A stretch of DNA of 64,000 nucleotides from Sacculina carcini (GCA_916048095.2 OU696577.1:5482940-5546939), one strand, 5' to 3'; counted from the first letter of the stretch, positions 1-8,755 are shown. Numbers and translations are program-made. The notes: generated by a model from the sequence alone, not told the origin.

Positions 1-272
1 GCGCCGCCTGTACCTGACCAGTGGCGCCGTCTATACCTGACCTGACCGGAAGTGGTGCCATCTATGGTGAGCGTCGGTACCTGTGAACGCAGCAGCGACA
101 TCTATACATATTTGAATCAATTTATTTATTTATTAATTCATTTATTTATTTTATTGATTTATTTTATTTTATTTATTTATTTATTTATTTATTTTATTTA
201 ATTCATCTTATTTATTTCGATTATTTGTGTGTAGAGTGTAGTGTCGAGTGAAGAAAGTTTTTTACCTGGCTG

Positions 273-325
273 GGATTCGAACCGAGGTCCTCGGGGTTCG
301 AGCAGAGTCTTACGCAGTTCGGCTA
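273..325 (-). other. tRNA-like Pol III A-box/B-box pair in left TIR
   Basis: Read on the minus strand there is an A-box-like motif (TAGCCGAACTGCG, 313-325) and an exact B-box consensus match (GGTTCGAATCC, 273-283), about 42 bp apart start to start. That spacing suits a type 2 internal Pol III promoter. It points outward, towards the element's left end. A convincing acceptor stem and anticodon arm were not found, so this is tRNA-derived sequence rather than a tRNA gene. Confidence 0.5.
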
Positions 326-394
326 TTGTAGAGGTTCAAGAGGATGGTTTAAATGTGGTATATATAGTGCGCAAGCACGAGTGTACAATTAAAT

Positions 395-1020
395 TAATTT
401 CGAATTGTGAGACACTTGTGACGCACATGATACAATTATGGCGCACATATTAATGTTTATTATATTTGGTTATGTTAATTAATTTATAGAATTGTGAGAC
501 ACTTGTGACGCACATGATACAATTATGGCGCACGTATTAATGTTTATTATATTTGGTTATGTTAATTAATTTATAGAATTGTGAGACACTTGTGGCGCAC
601 ATGATAAAATTGTGACGCGCATATTAATGTTTATTAAATTAGTTTGATAATTAAATTAATTTATAGAATTGTGAGACACTTGTGGCGCGCATGATACAAT
701 AGTGGCGCGCGTATTAATGTTTATTAAATTAGTTTGATAATTAAATTAATTTATAGAATTGTGAGACACTTGTGGCGCGCATGATACAATTGTGGCGCGC
801 GTATTAATGTTTATTATATTTGGTTATGCTAATTAATTAATTTATAGAATTGTGAGACACTTGTGACGCACATGATACAATTATGGCGCACGTATTAATG
901 TTTATTATATTTGGTTATGAGAATTAAATTAATTTAGAGAATTGTGAGACCCTTGTGGCGCACATGATACATTAGTGGCGCGCGTATTTGGTATATTATA
1001 TTAGGTTATGTTAATTAATT
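395..1020 (+). repeat. Seven ~90-bp direct subrepeats in left TIR
   Basis: The phrase GAATTGTGAGACMCTTGTG starts at 402, 489, 576, 666, 756, 847 and 939, so the unit is 87-92 bp. Each unit has two gcgc/cgca-type motifs separated by CATGATACAAT-like sequence, then an AT-rich tail. The right TIR carries the mirror-image array (about 15946-16571). Confidence 0.9.
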
Positions 1021-1190
1021 GTGTTAAAACAAGTTGATTTAAAAATATTGAAATTCTTTGAAAAAATATTTATCAAGTGTGTTTAAACGGGGTGAATAGT
1101 CGGTGGATGGCAGTAGATGTCCATAACAATGGGCGTGTAATGTGCACCGAGGTCATGGGTACGCATGTACTTTTACGGTGTGATGGAATG

Positions 1191-1209
1191 CAGTGCTGAG
1201 TCAGCACTG
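1191..1209. promoter_or_regulatory. Perfect MARE-type (Maf/AP-1) palindrome in left TIR
   Basis: CAGTGCTGAGTCAGCACTG is a 19-bp palindrome containing the full T-MARE consensus TGCTGAGTCAGCA with an AP-1 core. It lies about 195 bp upstream of the first TATA box of the element. The right TIR has the same site at 15757-15775. Transcription-factor binding is inferred from the motif only. Confidence 0.6.
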
Positions 1210-1367
1210 CGGACGTCAGCACGGTATCATGGTGTGTGTATTGCATCAGCCAAGGTGACCTTGAGATGGCGCCAGACTGGCGGGGAATGTTTTTGATGTA
1301 CTGCGCATGCGCAGACGTCAGCACGGTATCATGATGTGTGCATGTTTTTGATATACTGCGCATGCGC

Positions 1368-1421
1368 TGACGTCATCATCCAGCGTATATAAATTGTCGA
1401 GTCAGTGCGCATCTATCATTT
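1368..1421 (+). promoter_or_regulatory. Core promoter of the POLB transcription unit
   Basis: A CRE site TGACGTCA (1368-1375) is followed by a TATA box TATATAAA (1386-1393) and an initiator-like TCATTT (1416-1421). The distance from the first T of the TATA box to the A of the initiator is 32 bp, which is typical for animal core promoters. The first ATG of the unit follows at 1515. Confidence 0.7.
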
Positions 1422-1514
1422 CGTTTCATCGTTTGTTGCGTGCGGGTCGGTCTTTAGTGCTCCAGTGTTTTTTTCGTGTTTGTTATATTTGCTGCCATAT
1501 TGTTTCGGAGAGAG

Positions 1515-1877
1515 ATGGCTGCAAAGCATCGGTTGAGTGATGAGGACAACGGCTCGCCAATGAAGCGTGGAGACACTGCCGAGGTGAGCAATATTCGATG
1601 TGTTTTGCAAGATGTGAGCTCAAGGTACGTTCGGCGATTCAGAGCTCAAGGAAAGTCGTACCACCTGGAGCTCAACTTTACGGAGCCCGACAACGTCATT
1701 GGAGCAATTGCTTCAATTGAGGCGACCATCGACGCTGTGGTGGGTCAGGTGCTCCAAGGAGTGGACCCTGACGATTATGTGGGCATTACTCTGCGCAACG
1801 CCGACTACAAGCAGGACGCATACCTGGTGCCTCGGCGCATCAGAGATTTCGACACGTCACTTTTGTCAAAAAGGTAA
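1515..1877 (+). CDS. POLB: Probable 5' exon of the Polinton DNA polymerase gene
   Basis: A 120-residue open frame starting at ATG 1515, chosen because it has a good Kozak context and lies downstream of the promoter at 1386-1421. The N-terminal 20 residues are charged, followed by a compact region with motifs such as SIEATIDAVVGQVL and YVGITLRNAD. The frame ends in a canonical splice donor: AAAAAG followed by GTAAGC at 1874. A pyrimidine-rich acceptor ending TTTCAAG lies at 1966 inside the next frame, giving a candidate 93-bp phase-2 GT-AG intron (1874-1966). Family-B polymerases of Polintons often have an N-terminal extension of this kind, so this is read as the first exon. It could instead be a small separate gene. 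Confidence 0.65.
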   Translation: MAAKHRLSDEDNGSPMKRGDTAEVSNIRCVLQDVSSRYVRRFRAQGKSYHLELNFTEPDNVIGAIASIEATIDAVVGQVLQGVDPDDYVGITLRNADYKQDAYLVPRRIRDFDTSLLSKR

Positions 1878-1946
1878 GCGTTTTTGTATTATTATTTAGT
1901 TACATTTACTAGATTTTATTTACGAGATTAAATAATCAAATTAAAT

Positions 1947-4900
1947 ATGAATTTGTTTGTTTCAAGGCTCGAATCCATCACACAGTCAAACGCGTCATTC
2001 ATCAGCAACAACTCCACATTACACCTCACAGTCACACACATCAAACAACAATCAACCATGGATATCGACATTCACGGCGCTGCTAGGCTAAAGCTCAAGG
2101 GGGACGTGAAGTCCTGGTTTACCAACAAGAAATGTTTCTTTCGGATTGCCGGGACTCACTGTCTCCCACGAGCTCTGGCAGCCGCCATATACATACACAA
2201 CAACACAGACAAAAGTGCACGACACCGCCAAGGCATGAAGAGGTTGGAGGAAAGAACAAATTCGTTTGAGGAGGAGGCGAAACGACTGTGCATGGCATCG
2301 CAACTGGACTGGACGGCACGGATGGGGACAAGGGAAGTGGACATTTTCACACAACACCTGCACGACTACACAGTACACATTTACTCGTCAGAACACATGC
2401 ACAAACACGTACACACCTCCGGCACGGGAAACACACACCTGTACCTGTATCACACGCACGAACATTTTGACGTAATCACCTCTATCACTGCATTCCTTTC
2501 CACAGACTACTTTTGCCACCACTGTCAAACATCGTACAAGAATAAAAACGAACACACCTGTGCCGGAGGATGCCACGACTGCGGATCACCAACAAAATGC
2601 GTGAGGGAAGGTGCTCTGGTCCACTGTCCCGATTGTAATTTGAACTTTATCTCAGCCTCTTGTTTCGCGGCCCACAAGAATGTTCGTTGTTGTGTGCGCC
2701 GTGGATGTCGTACTTGTGGTGACGTCACGTACAAATCTGATAGTAAGAAACATCATGTGTGTGGGACATATTTGTGTCCATTTTGTACGGAGCGGGTCGC
2801 GAAGCAGGATGTTTCCACCACCCCACACCGATGCTTTCTGCAACCGCTTAAACCTGCTGCAATTAATCAGAAGCAATTGTATATTTTTTATGATTTCGAG
2901 TGCATGAATATCCCTGAAACTAACCGTCATGTTCCCAACTATTGCGTGTGTCAGATTTGCTGTTCTGCTTGCTTCGAGAATATCTCCGATCCTTGCTCAG
3001 TTTGCGACACTAACCAGCATGAGTTTGTATTCTCCGGACCGAATACACTGCAGGACTTTGGTCGATGGTTGTTTTCCCACGATCAAGCAAAAGTCATAGC
3101 GCATTACGCACAAGGCTATGACAACAACTTGGTCGTGGAATATGCGTTGAGTCAGGGAATGTTGCCAGATCTCATAATGAACGGTCGAAAAATCCTCTCC
3201 ATCAAATTTTCCAACTCCAAACTTCATTTCCTTGATTCGTTCAGTTTCCTGCCTATGCCTCTCGCTAAATTTTCCAAAACATTCAATATTTCCGTCCGCA
3301 AAGGTTTCTTTCCTCACACGATGAACACCCCTGATCACCAATCCTATGTTGGACCGTTCCCGACAGTCGACATGTTTGATGCGGATCGTATGTCGGTCGA
3401 CCAGCGTGCCGAGTTTCTGACCTGGCATGCCAGTCAAGTTGGCAAGACATATGATTTCCGCCGTGAAATGGGTGCATATTGTCGAGAGGATGTCAATGTA
3501 CTTCGTCTCGGCGCCATGCGTTTCCGTGACCAGTTCATCGGTGTCACGAAAACAGACCCGTTCCAGTGTGTCACATTACCATCTGCGTGCCACACTGTCT
3601 GGCGGTCAAACTATTTGCGCAAAAACACTGTGGCTTTGGTTCCGAGTCAGCTGCACTACCGTCCAACGGGTAACTACTCAAAGAAATCGATTCAGTGGCT
3701 GGAGCTGGAGGCGTCGTCTCGCGGTATCAATATCCAGCACGCACTGAACTCTGGTGAAGTGTGTATTGGACCGTACAAAGTGGACGGCTACGTCAAAGCG
3801 GGAGACCATCACCTGCTTTTCGAGTTTCTCGGTTGTTATTTCCATGGGCACGGGCACTCTGGTGAGTGTAGCAATAAGAGCGTCAGCAAAAACTGTCGCT
3901 CGGTGATGAACACCGGATGTCGGACACCAAAGCAGCTCTACGATCGCACACTACAACGCCTTGAACAACTGGCCTCCCGGTCGGATACAGAAGTAATTTC
4001 CATCTGGGAATGCGAGTACGACGCCATGATTGGGCACGACGAAACCAAACGTCGTTTCACCGAATCTGTGCGTCCAGTCGAGCCAATGAATGTTCGCGAC
4101 GCACTGTACGGCGGAAGAACCGAGGTGTTTCGTCACTTTGTAGAATGCTCTGAAACCGAAAAAATTCACTATGTAGACGTTTGCTCCCTCTATCCCTATA
4201 TTCTAAAGTATGGCAAGTTTCCAGTTGGTCATCCCGAGTTTTTGTTTCGTCCTTCCGTTTCCGATTTCCACAAGTACTTTGGCATTGTTCACTGTAGGAT
4301 TCTACCTCCTCGCAGTATTCACCTCCCAGTCCTTCCGGCCCGAGTGAACGAGCGCCTCGTTTTTTCGTTGTGCAGGAGCTGTTCCGAGCAGCACGTTGGC
4401 GACGGCAAAGACTTCTGTACCGGTCGGATAGTGTGCGAGCACGATGATGAGCAGCGCAGTTTCACTTCCAGTTGGGTGTCGTTGGAAGTAGCAAAAGCTT
4501 TGAGCATGGGCTATCGTCTGTTGGAAATTTTCGAATTTTGGCACTTTCCAGCCACCACTCGGTTCAATGACGGCCGTGGAGGGTTGTTTGCCGGCTACAT
4601 CAACGATTTTTATGCGTTGAAGGTGGCTGCGGAGGGATATCCTGCTCACGTTCAATGTGACGCCGAGCGTGAAACGTATCGACGTGACATTGAACAGCGT
4701 GAGCAGATTACCCTTCCGACTGTTGCCAAGAACCCAGGCCTGAGAGCTGTGGCCAAGCTGTGCCTCAACAGCCAGTGGGGCAAGTTGGCTCAGCGCTGCA
4801 ACCTCGACCAGACCGAACTTGTCACTTCACGGCAGCGTTTCTTTGAGTTGATGGATGATCCAGCTTTGGACGTCACGGCCTGTGATCTCATTCCTTTCCT

Positions 4901-5540
4901 GTCGGCCGACGCTTCGGAGGATGGTGACATTGACGAAGAAGAGGACGCTGTCATGCGCATAACATACAAACACAAGACAGACGAGACAGTCACTGGACCG
5001 CTTAAAACAAACATTATTCTTGCCTCTTTTGTTACTGCTCAAGCCCGTCTCTATCTGTATTCATTCATGGAAAAGCTTCAGTCTAACCAACTAATTTATT
5101 GTGACACCGACAGCATAATTTACCTTTCTGCGCCTACGCTTCCGCAAATTAACACTGGTCGCTTTCTGGGTGAAATGACGGACGAACTAACTGCATTTGG
5201 TCCGGTGAGCTTTATTAATTCTGTAATCTGCTTGTCTCCCAAAAACTACGCCTTCACTGTGACTAACTCTGCTAACGAGGCATGCACCGTTATCAAAATG
5301 CGCGGAATAACACAGTCATACGCCACCAACCAACTAATCACTGCAGAATGTTTCAAGTCCCTCTTGACAACCCCGGGCACCCAGATTAAAGTACCCATTC
5401 AGACGTTCAAGAAAACGATAGATTTTCACATTGTAACTGTAAGGGGGGAGAAGATTAATAGGATAGTTGCCAGCAAGAGGGGGGTCCTTCCCGACTACAG
5501 CACCTTTCCTCACGGGTACATGCACACACAGACACACTAA
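1947..5540 (+). CDS. POLB: Protein-primed family-B DNA polymerase
   Basis: The 1197-residue frame is the replicative polymerase of the element. An early Cys/His-rich region (about residues 190-290) is followed by the 3'-5' exonuclease: Exo I YDFEC near residue 316, Exo II around YDNNLV near 392, Exo III YCREDV near 510. A segment FEFLGCYFHGH near 630 matches the endonuclease-like insert common in Polinton polymerases. Polymerase motifs follow: A as DVCSLYP near 744, B as NSQWG near 941, C as YCDTDS near 1051. The C-terminus ends with the usual basic, proline-tyrosine-rich tail. The catalytic aspartates of motifs A and C are present. The first ATG (1947) is probably inside an intron, so the mature N-terminus likely comes from the upstream exon. 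Confidence 0.95.
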   Translation: MNLFVSRLESITQSNASFISNNSTLHLTVTHIKQQSTMDIDIHGAARLKLKGDVKSWFTNKKCFFRIAGTHCLPRALAAAIYIHNNTDKSARHRQGMKRLEERTNSFEEEAKRLCMASQLDWTARMGTREVDIFTQHLHDYTVHIYSSEHMHKHVHTSGTGNTHLYLYHTHEHFDVITSITAFLSTDYFCHHCQTSYKNKNEHTCAGGCHDCGSPTKCVREGALVHCPDCNLNFISASCFAAHKNVRCCVRRGCRTCGDVTYKSDSKKHHVCGTYLCPFCTERVAKQDVSTTPHRCFLQPLKPAAINQKQLYIFYDFECMNIPETNRHVPNYCVCQICCSACFENISDPCSVCDTNQHEFVFSGPNTLQDFGRWLFSHDQAKVIAHYAQGYDNNLVVEYALSQGMLPDLIMNGRKILSIKFSNSKLHFLDSFSFLPMPLAKFSKTFNISVRKGFFPHTMNTPDHQSYVGPFPTVDMFDADRMSVDQRAEFLTWHASQVGKTYDFRREMGAYCREDVNVLRLGAMRFRDQFIGVTKTDPFQCVTLPSACHTVWRSNYLRKNTVALVPSQLHYRPTGNYSKKSIQWLELEASSRGINIQHALNSGEVCIGPYKVDGYVKAGDHHLLFEFLGCYFHGHGHSGECSNKSVSKNCRSVMNTGCRTPKQLYDRTLQRLEQLASRSDTEVISIWECEYDAMIGHDETKRRFTESVRPVEPMNVRDALYGGRTEVFRHFVECSETEKIHYVDVCSLYPYILKYGKFPVGHPEFLFRPSVSDFHKYFGIVHCRILPPRSIHLPVLPARVNERLVFSLCRSCSEQHVGDGKDFCTGRIVCEHDDEQRSFTSSWVSLEVAKALSMGYRLLEIFEFWHFPATTRFNDGRGGLFAGYINDFYALKVAAEGYPAHVQCDAERETYRRDIEQREQITLPTVAKNPGLRAVAKLCLNSQWGKLAQRCNLDQTELVTSRQRFFELMDDPALDVTACDLIPFLSADASEDGDIDEEEDAVMRITYKHKTDETVTGPLKTNIILASFVTAQARLYLYSFMEKLQSNQLIYCDTDSIIYLSAPTLPQINTGRFLGEMTDELTAFGPVSFINSVICLSPKNYAFTVTNSANEACTVIKMRGITQSYATNQLITAECFKSLLTTPGTQIKVPIQTFKKTIDFHIVTVRGEKINRIVASKRGVLPDYSTFPHGYMHTQTH

Positions 5541-5657
5541 CAAATGTTTTGTTTTTCCCCATGATTTGTGTATAAATATAAAATGATGTATAAACGTGTG
5601 TCTGTATACATTTCAACATCATATCGTTGGTGCTTCTCACCGTACTAGCTTTGCTTC

Positions 5658-5693
5658 TATAAATACACGTAAAACTCTGTTGAATCATCAGTG
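5658..5693 (+). promoter_or_regulatory. TATA/Inr promoter of the ATPase gene
   Basis: TATAAATA (5658-5665) is followed by the initiator TCAGTG (5688-5693), with 32 bp between the TATA start and the initiator A. The ATPase ATG is 18 bp downstream of the initiator, so the 5' UTR would be very short. TCAGT is the classic arthropod initiator. Confidence 0.75.
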
Positions 5694-5710
5694 AGTCATA
5701 CTCGGTGGCC

Positions 5711-6370
5711 ATGGAAACACACGACGCCAGACTGGTCACACCCTTCACAATGATATTATCGGGTCCTTCGGGATCCGGCAAGAGTCGGTTTATAGCCGAC
5801 ATGCTGACTCGGTCTGATCAAGTGCTCACCACTCGACCAGATCATGTACTGTACTGCCATGGAAACGTGGCACCCGATCATATTGGTAGTCATTTGGTCA
5901 ACGAAATGCGACACGGACTACCTACGCACGAGGAAATACAGCAGTTGGCCGGTAAACATAAACGCAGAAACGGGTGCATGGTGATAATTGACGATATGCT
6001 GGAGGCGGTCGAAGGGTCGTTGGTACGCGACATGTTTACCAAAATATCCCGTCACGACAATATGAGTGTAGTGTTTGTCACTCAAAACACGTTTTTGAAA
6101 TCGCCCAATTATCGTACAATCAGTTTGAATACAAATTATTACGTGTTTTTTCGCAACTTTCGCGATAAAACTCCGCTACGTGCATTTGCTCAGCAGTACA
6201 TGCCGGAAAACAGCAAGTTTATCATGGATGTGTACCACGATGTAATGCAGCGTTCATATGGACATTTGCTGGTGGATTTGCGACAACAAACCGACAACAG
6301 ATTACGTGTGCGCAGCAATGTGCTGGAAGAACCAATTATCGTGTACTTGGCGGCACTAAGGTATAAATAG
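5711..6370 (+). CDS. ATP: FtsK/HerA-type genome-packaging ATPase
   Basis: A 219-residue P-loop ATPase expected to drive DNA into capsids. Walker A is GPSGSGKS at residues 18-25. Walker B is a hydrophobic strand followed by IIDD at about 92-95. A polar sensor-like strand VFVTQN follows near residue 120. The length matches Polinton ATPases. The start is taken at ATG 5711, just after the initiator at 5688-5693, because the two codons before it give only a GTG start. The stop codon (6368-6370) overlaps the TATA box of the next gene. All catalytic motifs look intact. Confidence 0.92.
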   Translation: METHDARLVTPFTMILSGPSGSGKSRFIADMLTRSDQVLTTRPDHVLYCHGNVAPDHIGSHLVNEMRHGLPTHEEIQQLAGKHKRRNGCMVIIDDMLEAVEGSLVRDMFTKISRHDNMSVVFVTQNTFLKSPNYRTISLNTNYYVFFRNFRDKTPLRAFAQQYMPENSKFIMDVYHDVMQRSYGHLLVDLRQQTDNRLRVRSNVLEEPIIVYLAALRYK

Positions 6371-6397
6371 CCGTACACTTTGCCGACCAGTGTCATT
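6362..6397 (+). promoter_or_regulatory. TATA box overlapping the ATPase stop codon, with Inr
   Basis: TATAAATA occupies 6362-6369 and shares bases with the last ATPase codons and its TAG stop. Candidate initiators are CCAGTG (A at 6389, 27 bp) and TCATTT (A at 6395, 33 bp). The downstream ATG is at 6405. Confidence 0.7.
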
Positions 6398-6404
6398 TGC
6401 CAAA

Positions 6405-6734
6405 ATGTCTTTGGCGTTGAAACGTCGTTGGTCCACCATCGAAGCTCTTCCACGTCTCACGCATCGTCAACAAAAAGCCGTTCTCAACACGTACGACCCG
6501 GCTCTGATACGGGCGATTTGTGAAATTTGCAACAACGTGCTACAAGACCGTGTTCCTTTGGAAAAGAAACAAAAACGTCGCCTATCCAAATACAAGAACA
6601 TACTGCGTAAATTGGGTGACAAACGCCCGTCACTGAAGACAAAACAACGAGTGCTGGTGCAAAGCGGAAAATTTCTCTCCGCCCTTATACCCGTGGTTGC
6701 ATCGGTTATAAGCTGTATACTGTCTGCAAAATAA
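6405..6734 (+). CDS. Small basic protein with hydrophobic C-terminus (virion-protein candidate)
   Basis: A 109-residue protein beginning MSLALKRRW. The middle (about residues 50-85) is very rich in Lys and Arg, including KKQKRRLSKYK. The last 20 residues are hydrophobic (FLSALIPVVASVISCILS), ending in Lys. The pattern of a basic stretch, then a motif like VLVQSGKFL, then a hydrophobic end is one I recognise from many Polinton-like elements, where it is thought to be a minor virion or membrane-active protein. Function is not proven. ATG 6405 is preferred because the upstream in-frame extension starts only with GTG and lies within the promoter. Its stop overlaps the next ATG by one base (TAATG). 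Confidence 0.75.
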   Translation: MSLALKRRWSTIEALPRLTHRQQKAVLNTYDPALIRAICEICNNVLQDRVPLEKKQKRRLSKYKNILRKLGDKRPSLKTKQRVLVQSGKFLSALIPVVASVISCILSAK

Positions 6735-7315
6735 TGAGCGCTTTCCAACGAATGGTTCTCATATCGCAAGCGACGTATATGGAGATGCAGAATCGGATCG
6801 CGCCTACTCCCATACCGGAGCGGGAACAAATACTCTTCAACCCAACGGCCAGTGACGAAACCAAACGAATTCAGTTTGTTGATGCATGGCATCCGAAACG
6901 AGAGACTGCTACAGCTCCACCATCGGTAGAACGAATCGAAAACAAGGATAAATGGCTAGATCTGGTTCCACTCACATATAAACGTCAGGCACGGTACGTT
7001 CTCGATCGGTTGGCTACAGTGCTCGAATGGGATAACAAAACGGGGACGCTCCATCTTGACCGAAACCCAATTCCGTATAGTAATATTGTTGATTTGATAA
7101 ATTATATTGTGCGTCAACGGAAAGGTGTAACACAACCCGTGGGGTGGGCACAAATAAAACCGTTGGTGGAATCGCTAAACTTGCCGCGCGAAGCAGCACC
7201 AAATTTACATACTGTTCAAACAACACACAAACGTCGTCAGGCGGTGGAGGAGGAAGACAGTAGCGATCGTGAGATACTGTCCACGAAACGAAAATGGCTC
7301 AAGTATCCACGTTGA
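6734..7315 (+). CDS. Polinton protein of unknown function upstream of integrase
   Basis: A 193-residue protein whose ATG shares one base with the stop of the previous gene, so the two are probably read from one message or by reinitiation. The central part (about residues 80-135) has an aromatic and aliphatic pattern, RQARYVLDRL, WDN...GTLHLD, then SNIVDLINYIVRQR. It resembles a conserved module I recall from other Polinton-like ORFs next to integrase. The C-terminus is charged, with EEEDSSDRE then basic KRKWLK. No catalytic motif is visible. The last 22 bases overlap the integrase gene. Confidence 0.7.
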   Translation: MSAFQRMVLISQATYMEMQNRIAPTPIPEREQILFNPTASDETKRIQFVDAWHPKRETATAPPSVERIENKDKWLDLVPLTYKRQARYVLDRLATVLEWDNKTGTLHLDRNPIPYSNIVDLINYIVRQRKGVTQPVGWAQIKPLVESLNLPREAAPNLHTVQTTHKRRQAVEEEDSSDREILSTKRKWLKYPR

Positions 7316-8109
7316 AGTGGTCGCAGACCACTCGTGAATTGCATAGGCAAGTGCGTAAACGGTTTGCACGTAATCCGTACACCAGCTCGGGTTTGAACGA
7401 TACATGGCAAGTGGATTTGTGCGATGTCTGTCGTTTGCGAGGTCACAATACACAGGTAAAGTACCTGTTGGCCGCTGTAGATGTATTCAGCAGGCAAGCA
7501 CATGTGCGCACATTACGCAGCAAGAACGGACCGGCAGTGGCCAAGGCAATGGACTCTATTCTCAAGGACAATTGTATACCGATGCAGATAATGAGCGACA
7601 AGGGACGAGAATTCACCGGACACGAATTCAAGCGTGTAATGAAAGAATACAATATTCATCATTATACAACAACCACAATTATTCGAAAAGCATGGATAGT
7701 CGAACGATTTTTCAGAACATTTCTCTCGCTCATATACAAATACATGACCGAAAACAATACAAAACGATATGTGAAAATGCTTCCGTGGCTTTTGGAGCAA
7801 TACAACAACACTCATCACCGATCCGTCGGGATGGCGCCAAGTCACGTGACAATGGCGACGCAGCACTTGGTTGATGTGAGAAAACCGCGTAAGCAGACGC
7901 CGAAATTACGCGTCGGCGATAAAGTGCGTCTCGCTCTACCGAAAACAATATTTGAGAAAGGCTATACGCAGACATTTTCCAGCGAGGTGTTTATCATATC
8001 GGCGATATGTACCCGTCGACCTGTACCAATGTACAAGCTGCAAGACACGAGCGGAAAGACAATAGCCGGATCATATTATCAGCAAGAGCTGGGGCGTGTT
8101 GCTACGTAG
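7294..8109 (+). CDS. INT: Retroviral-type (DDE) integrase
   Basis: A 271-residue integrase expected to insert the element's DNA ends into the host genome. The catalytic triad is visible: D41 in WQVDLCDV, D102 in MSDKGREF, and E137 in AWIVERFFRTF, with 34 residues between the last two as expected for DDE/RNase H-fold integrases. The C-terminal part ends with a small barrel or chromo-like module, VPMYKLQDTSGKTIAGSYY, typical of Polinton integrases. No N-terminal HHCC zinc domain is evident, which is normal for this family. The start at ATG 7294 overlaps the upstream gene by 22 bases. Confidence 0.93.
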   Translation: MAQVSTLKWSQTTRELHRQVRKRFARNPYTSSGLNDTWQVDLCDVCRLRGHNTQVKYLLAAVDVFSRQAHVRTLRSKNGPAVAKAMDSILKDNCIPMQIMSDKGREFTGHEFKRVMKEYNIHHYTTTTIIRKAWIVERFFRTFLSLIYKYMTENNTKRYVKMLPWLLEQYNNTHHRSVGMAPSHVTMATQHLVDVRKPRKQTPKLRVGDKVRLALPKTIFEKGYTQTFSSEVFIISAICTRRPVPMYKLQDTSGKTIAGSYYQQELGRVAT

Positions 8110-8344
8110 ATGCTCTATCACAATATTGTTGACATTATGGTATCGGCGTTGATGCAATGTCAGCATGCTCGACATGTGTTTTGCTTCTCGGTGCTGAGTC
8201 AGCGACTGACAAAGACAAAGACACAATGTACAATGCATGATTTGTCAGCATACAGCCGCACATACAATCGATGGATTGGATGAACAAGTTGTCGATGAAC
8301 ATCAGTCGTTGTCACGAATTGTCAGTGCCCACTTGTCTTGCCTC

Positions 8345-8755
8345 ATGGATCTTTACGTGACTGTGCGTATTGCGGCCCACACAGGGCCAGAGGTGCTTGC
8401 ATGGTGGTGGCAACTGGCACCAGCGCCTCCGTCGCCACAACCGTTACTGACGCCACCAACACCGTCGCCGACGCCGTCACCAACACCGTCGCCACCACCG
8501 CCGTCACCATCATCGATGCCACCACCATCATCGCCGTCGCCACCATCAACGCCACAACCGTCACCATCTACGCCGCCACCACCATCATCGCCGTCGCCAC
8601 CATCAACGCCACAACCGTCAACATCTACGCCGCCAACAACATCGCCGCTACATCATCCAGATTTTATGGATGATGTAAACTTTAAAATCACAATTCCACC
8701 GGCGCCAGAAATTACACAGCACGAACTAGAGGATATTTTTGAGAGTGAGTATTGA
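8345..8755 (+). CDS. Proline-rich protein 1 with N-terminal WWW motif
   Basis: From ATG 8345 the protein is 136 residues: an N-terminal module MDLYVTVRIAAHTGPEVLAWWWQ, a long Pro/Ser/Thr tract, and an acidic end with DIFESEY. An in-frame ATG at 8237 would add 36 residues, but 8345 is preferred because a neighbouring paralogue (8977-9348) starts at the equivalent position. No enzymatic motif is seen. A WW/SH3-type binding partner or structural scaffold is possible but speculative. The 235 bp between the integrase stop and this start hold no other gene. Confidence 0.7.
   Translation: MDLYVTVRIAAHTGPEVLAWWWQLAPAPPSPQPLLTPPTPSPTPSPTPSPPPPSPSSMPPPSSPSPPSTPQPSPSTPPPPSSPSPPSTPQPSTSTPPTTSPLHHPDFMDDVNFKITIPPAPEITQHELEDIFESEY
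8515..8634 (+). repeat. Tandem ~57-bp repeat coding the Pro-rich tract
   Basis: Two near-identical copies of a unit containing CCACCACCATCATCGCCGTC and CAACGCCACAACCGTC occur head to tail within the proline-rich frame. The tract has expanded by DNA-level duplication. Confidence 0.8.

Larger units (their letters stand above)
1..1312 (+). repeat. Left terminal inverted repeat of the Polinton
   Basis: Position x in this stretch pairs with about 16966 minus x on the right, and the match runs from base 1 to the GCGCATGCGC palindrome ending at 1312. It contains an AT-rich TTTA-type low-complexity block (about 110-235), a tRNA-like Pol III motif pair (273-325), seven direct subrepeats (about 395-1020) and a perfect Maf-type palindrome (1191-1209). 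Only small differences from the right copy are visible by eye. Confidence 0.95.

Noticed and set aside
241-453. 70-residue open frame and possible tRNA gene in the TIR
   Set aside because: The frame overlaps tRNA-like A/B boxes on the other strand. A true tRNA was rejected because a full acceptor stem and anticodon arm could not be drawn.
395-1020. Regular repeats resembling a CRISPR array
   Set aside because: Units are contiguous 87-92-bp satellites without unique spacers, in a eukaryotic element. The same reasoning applies to 14384-14690.
1073-1363. 96-residue open frame in the TIR (mirror at 15594-15893)
   Set aside because: Identical in both TIRs simply because the DNA is repeated. It overlaps palindromes and promoter motifs and has no family resemblance.
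8237-8344. Upstream ATG extending the first proline-rich protein
   Set aside because: The paralogue begins at the position equivalent to 8345, and the extra residues have no counterpart there.
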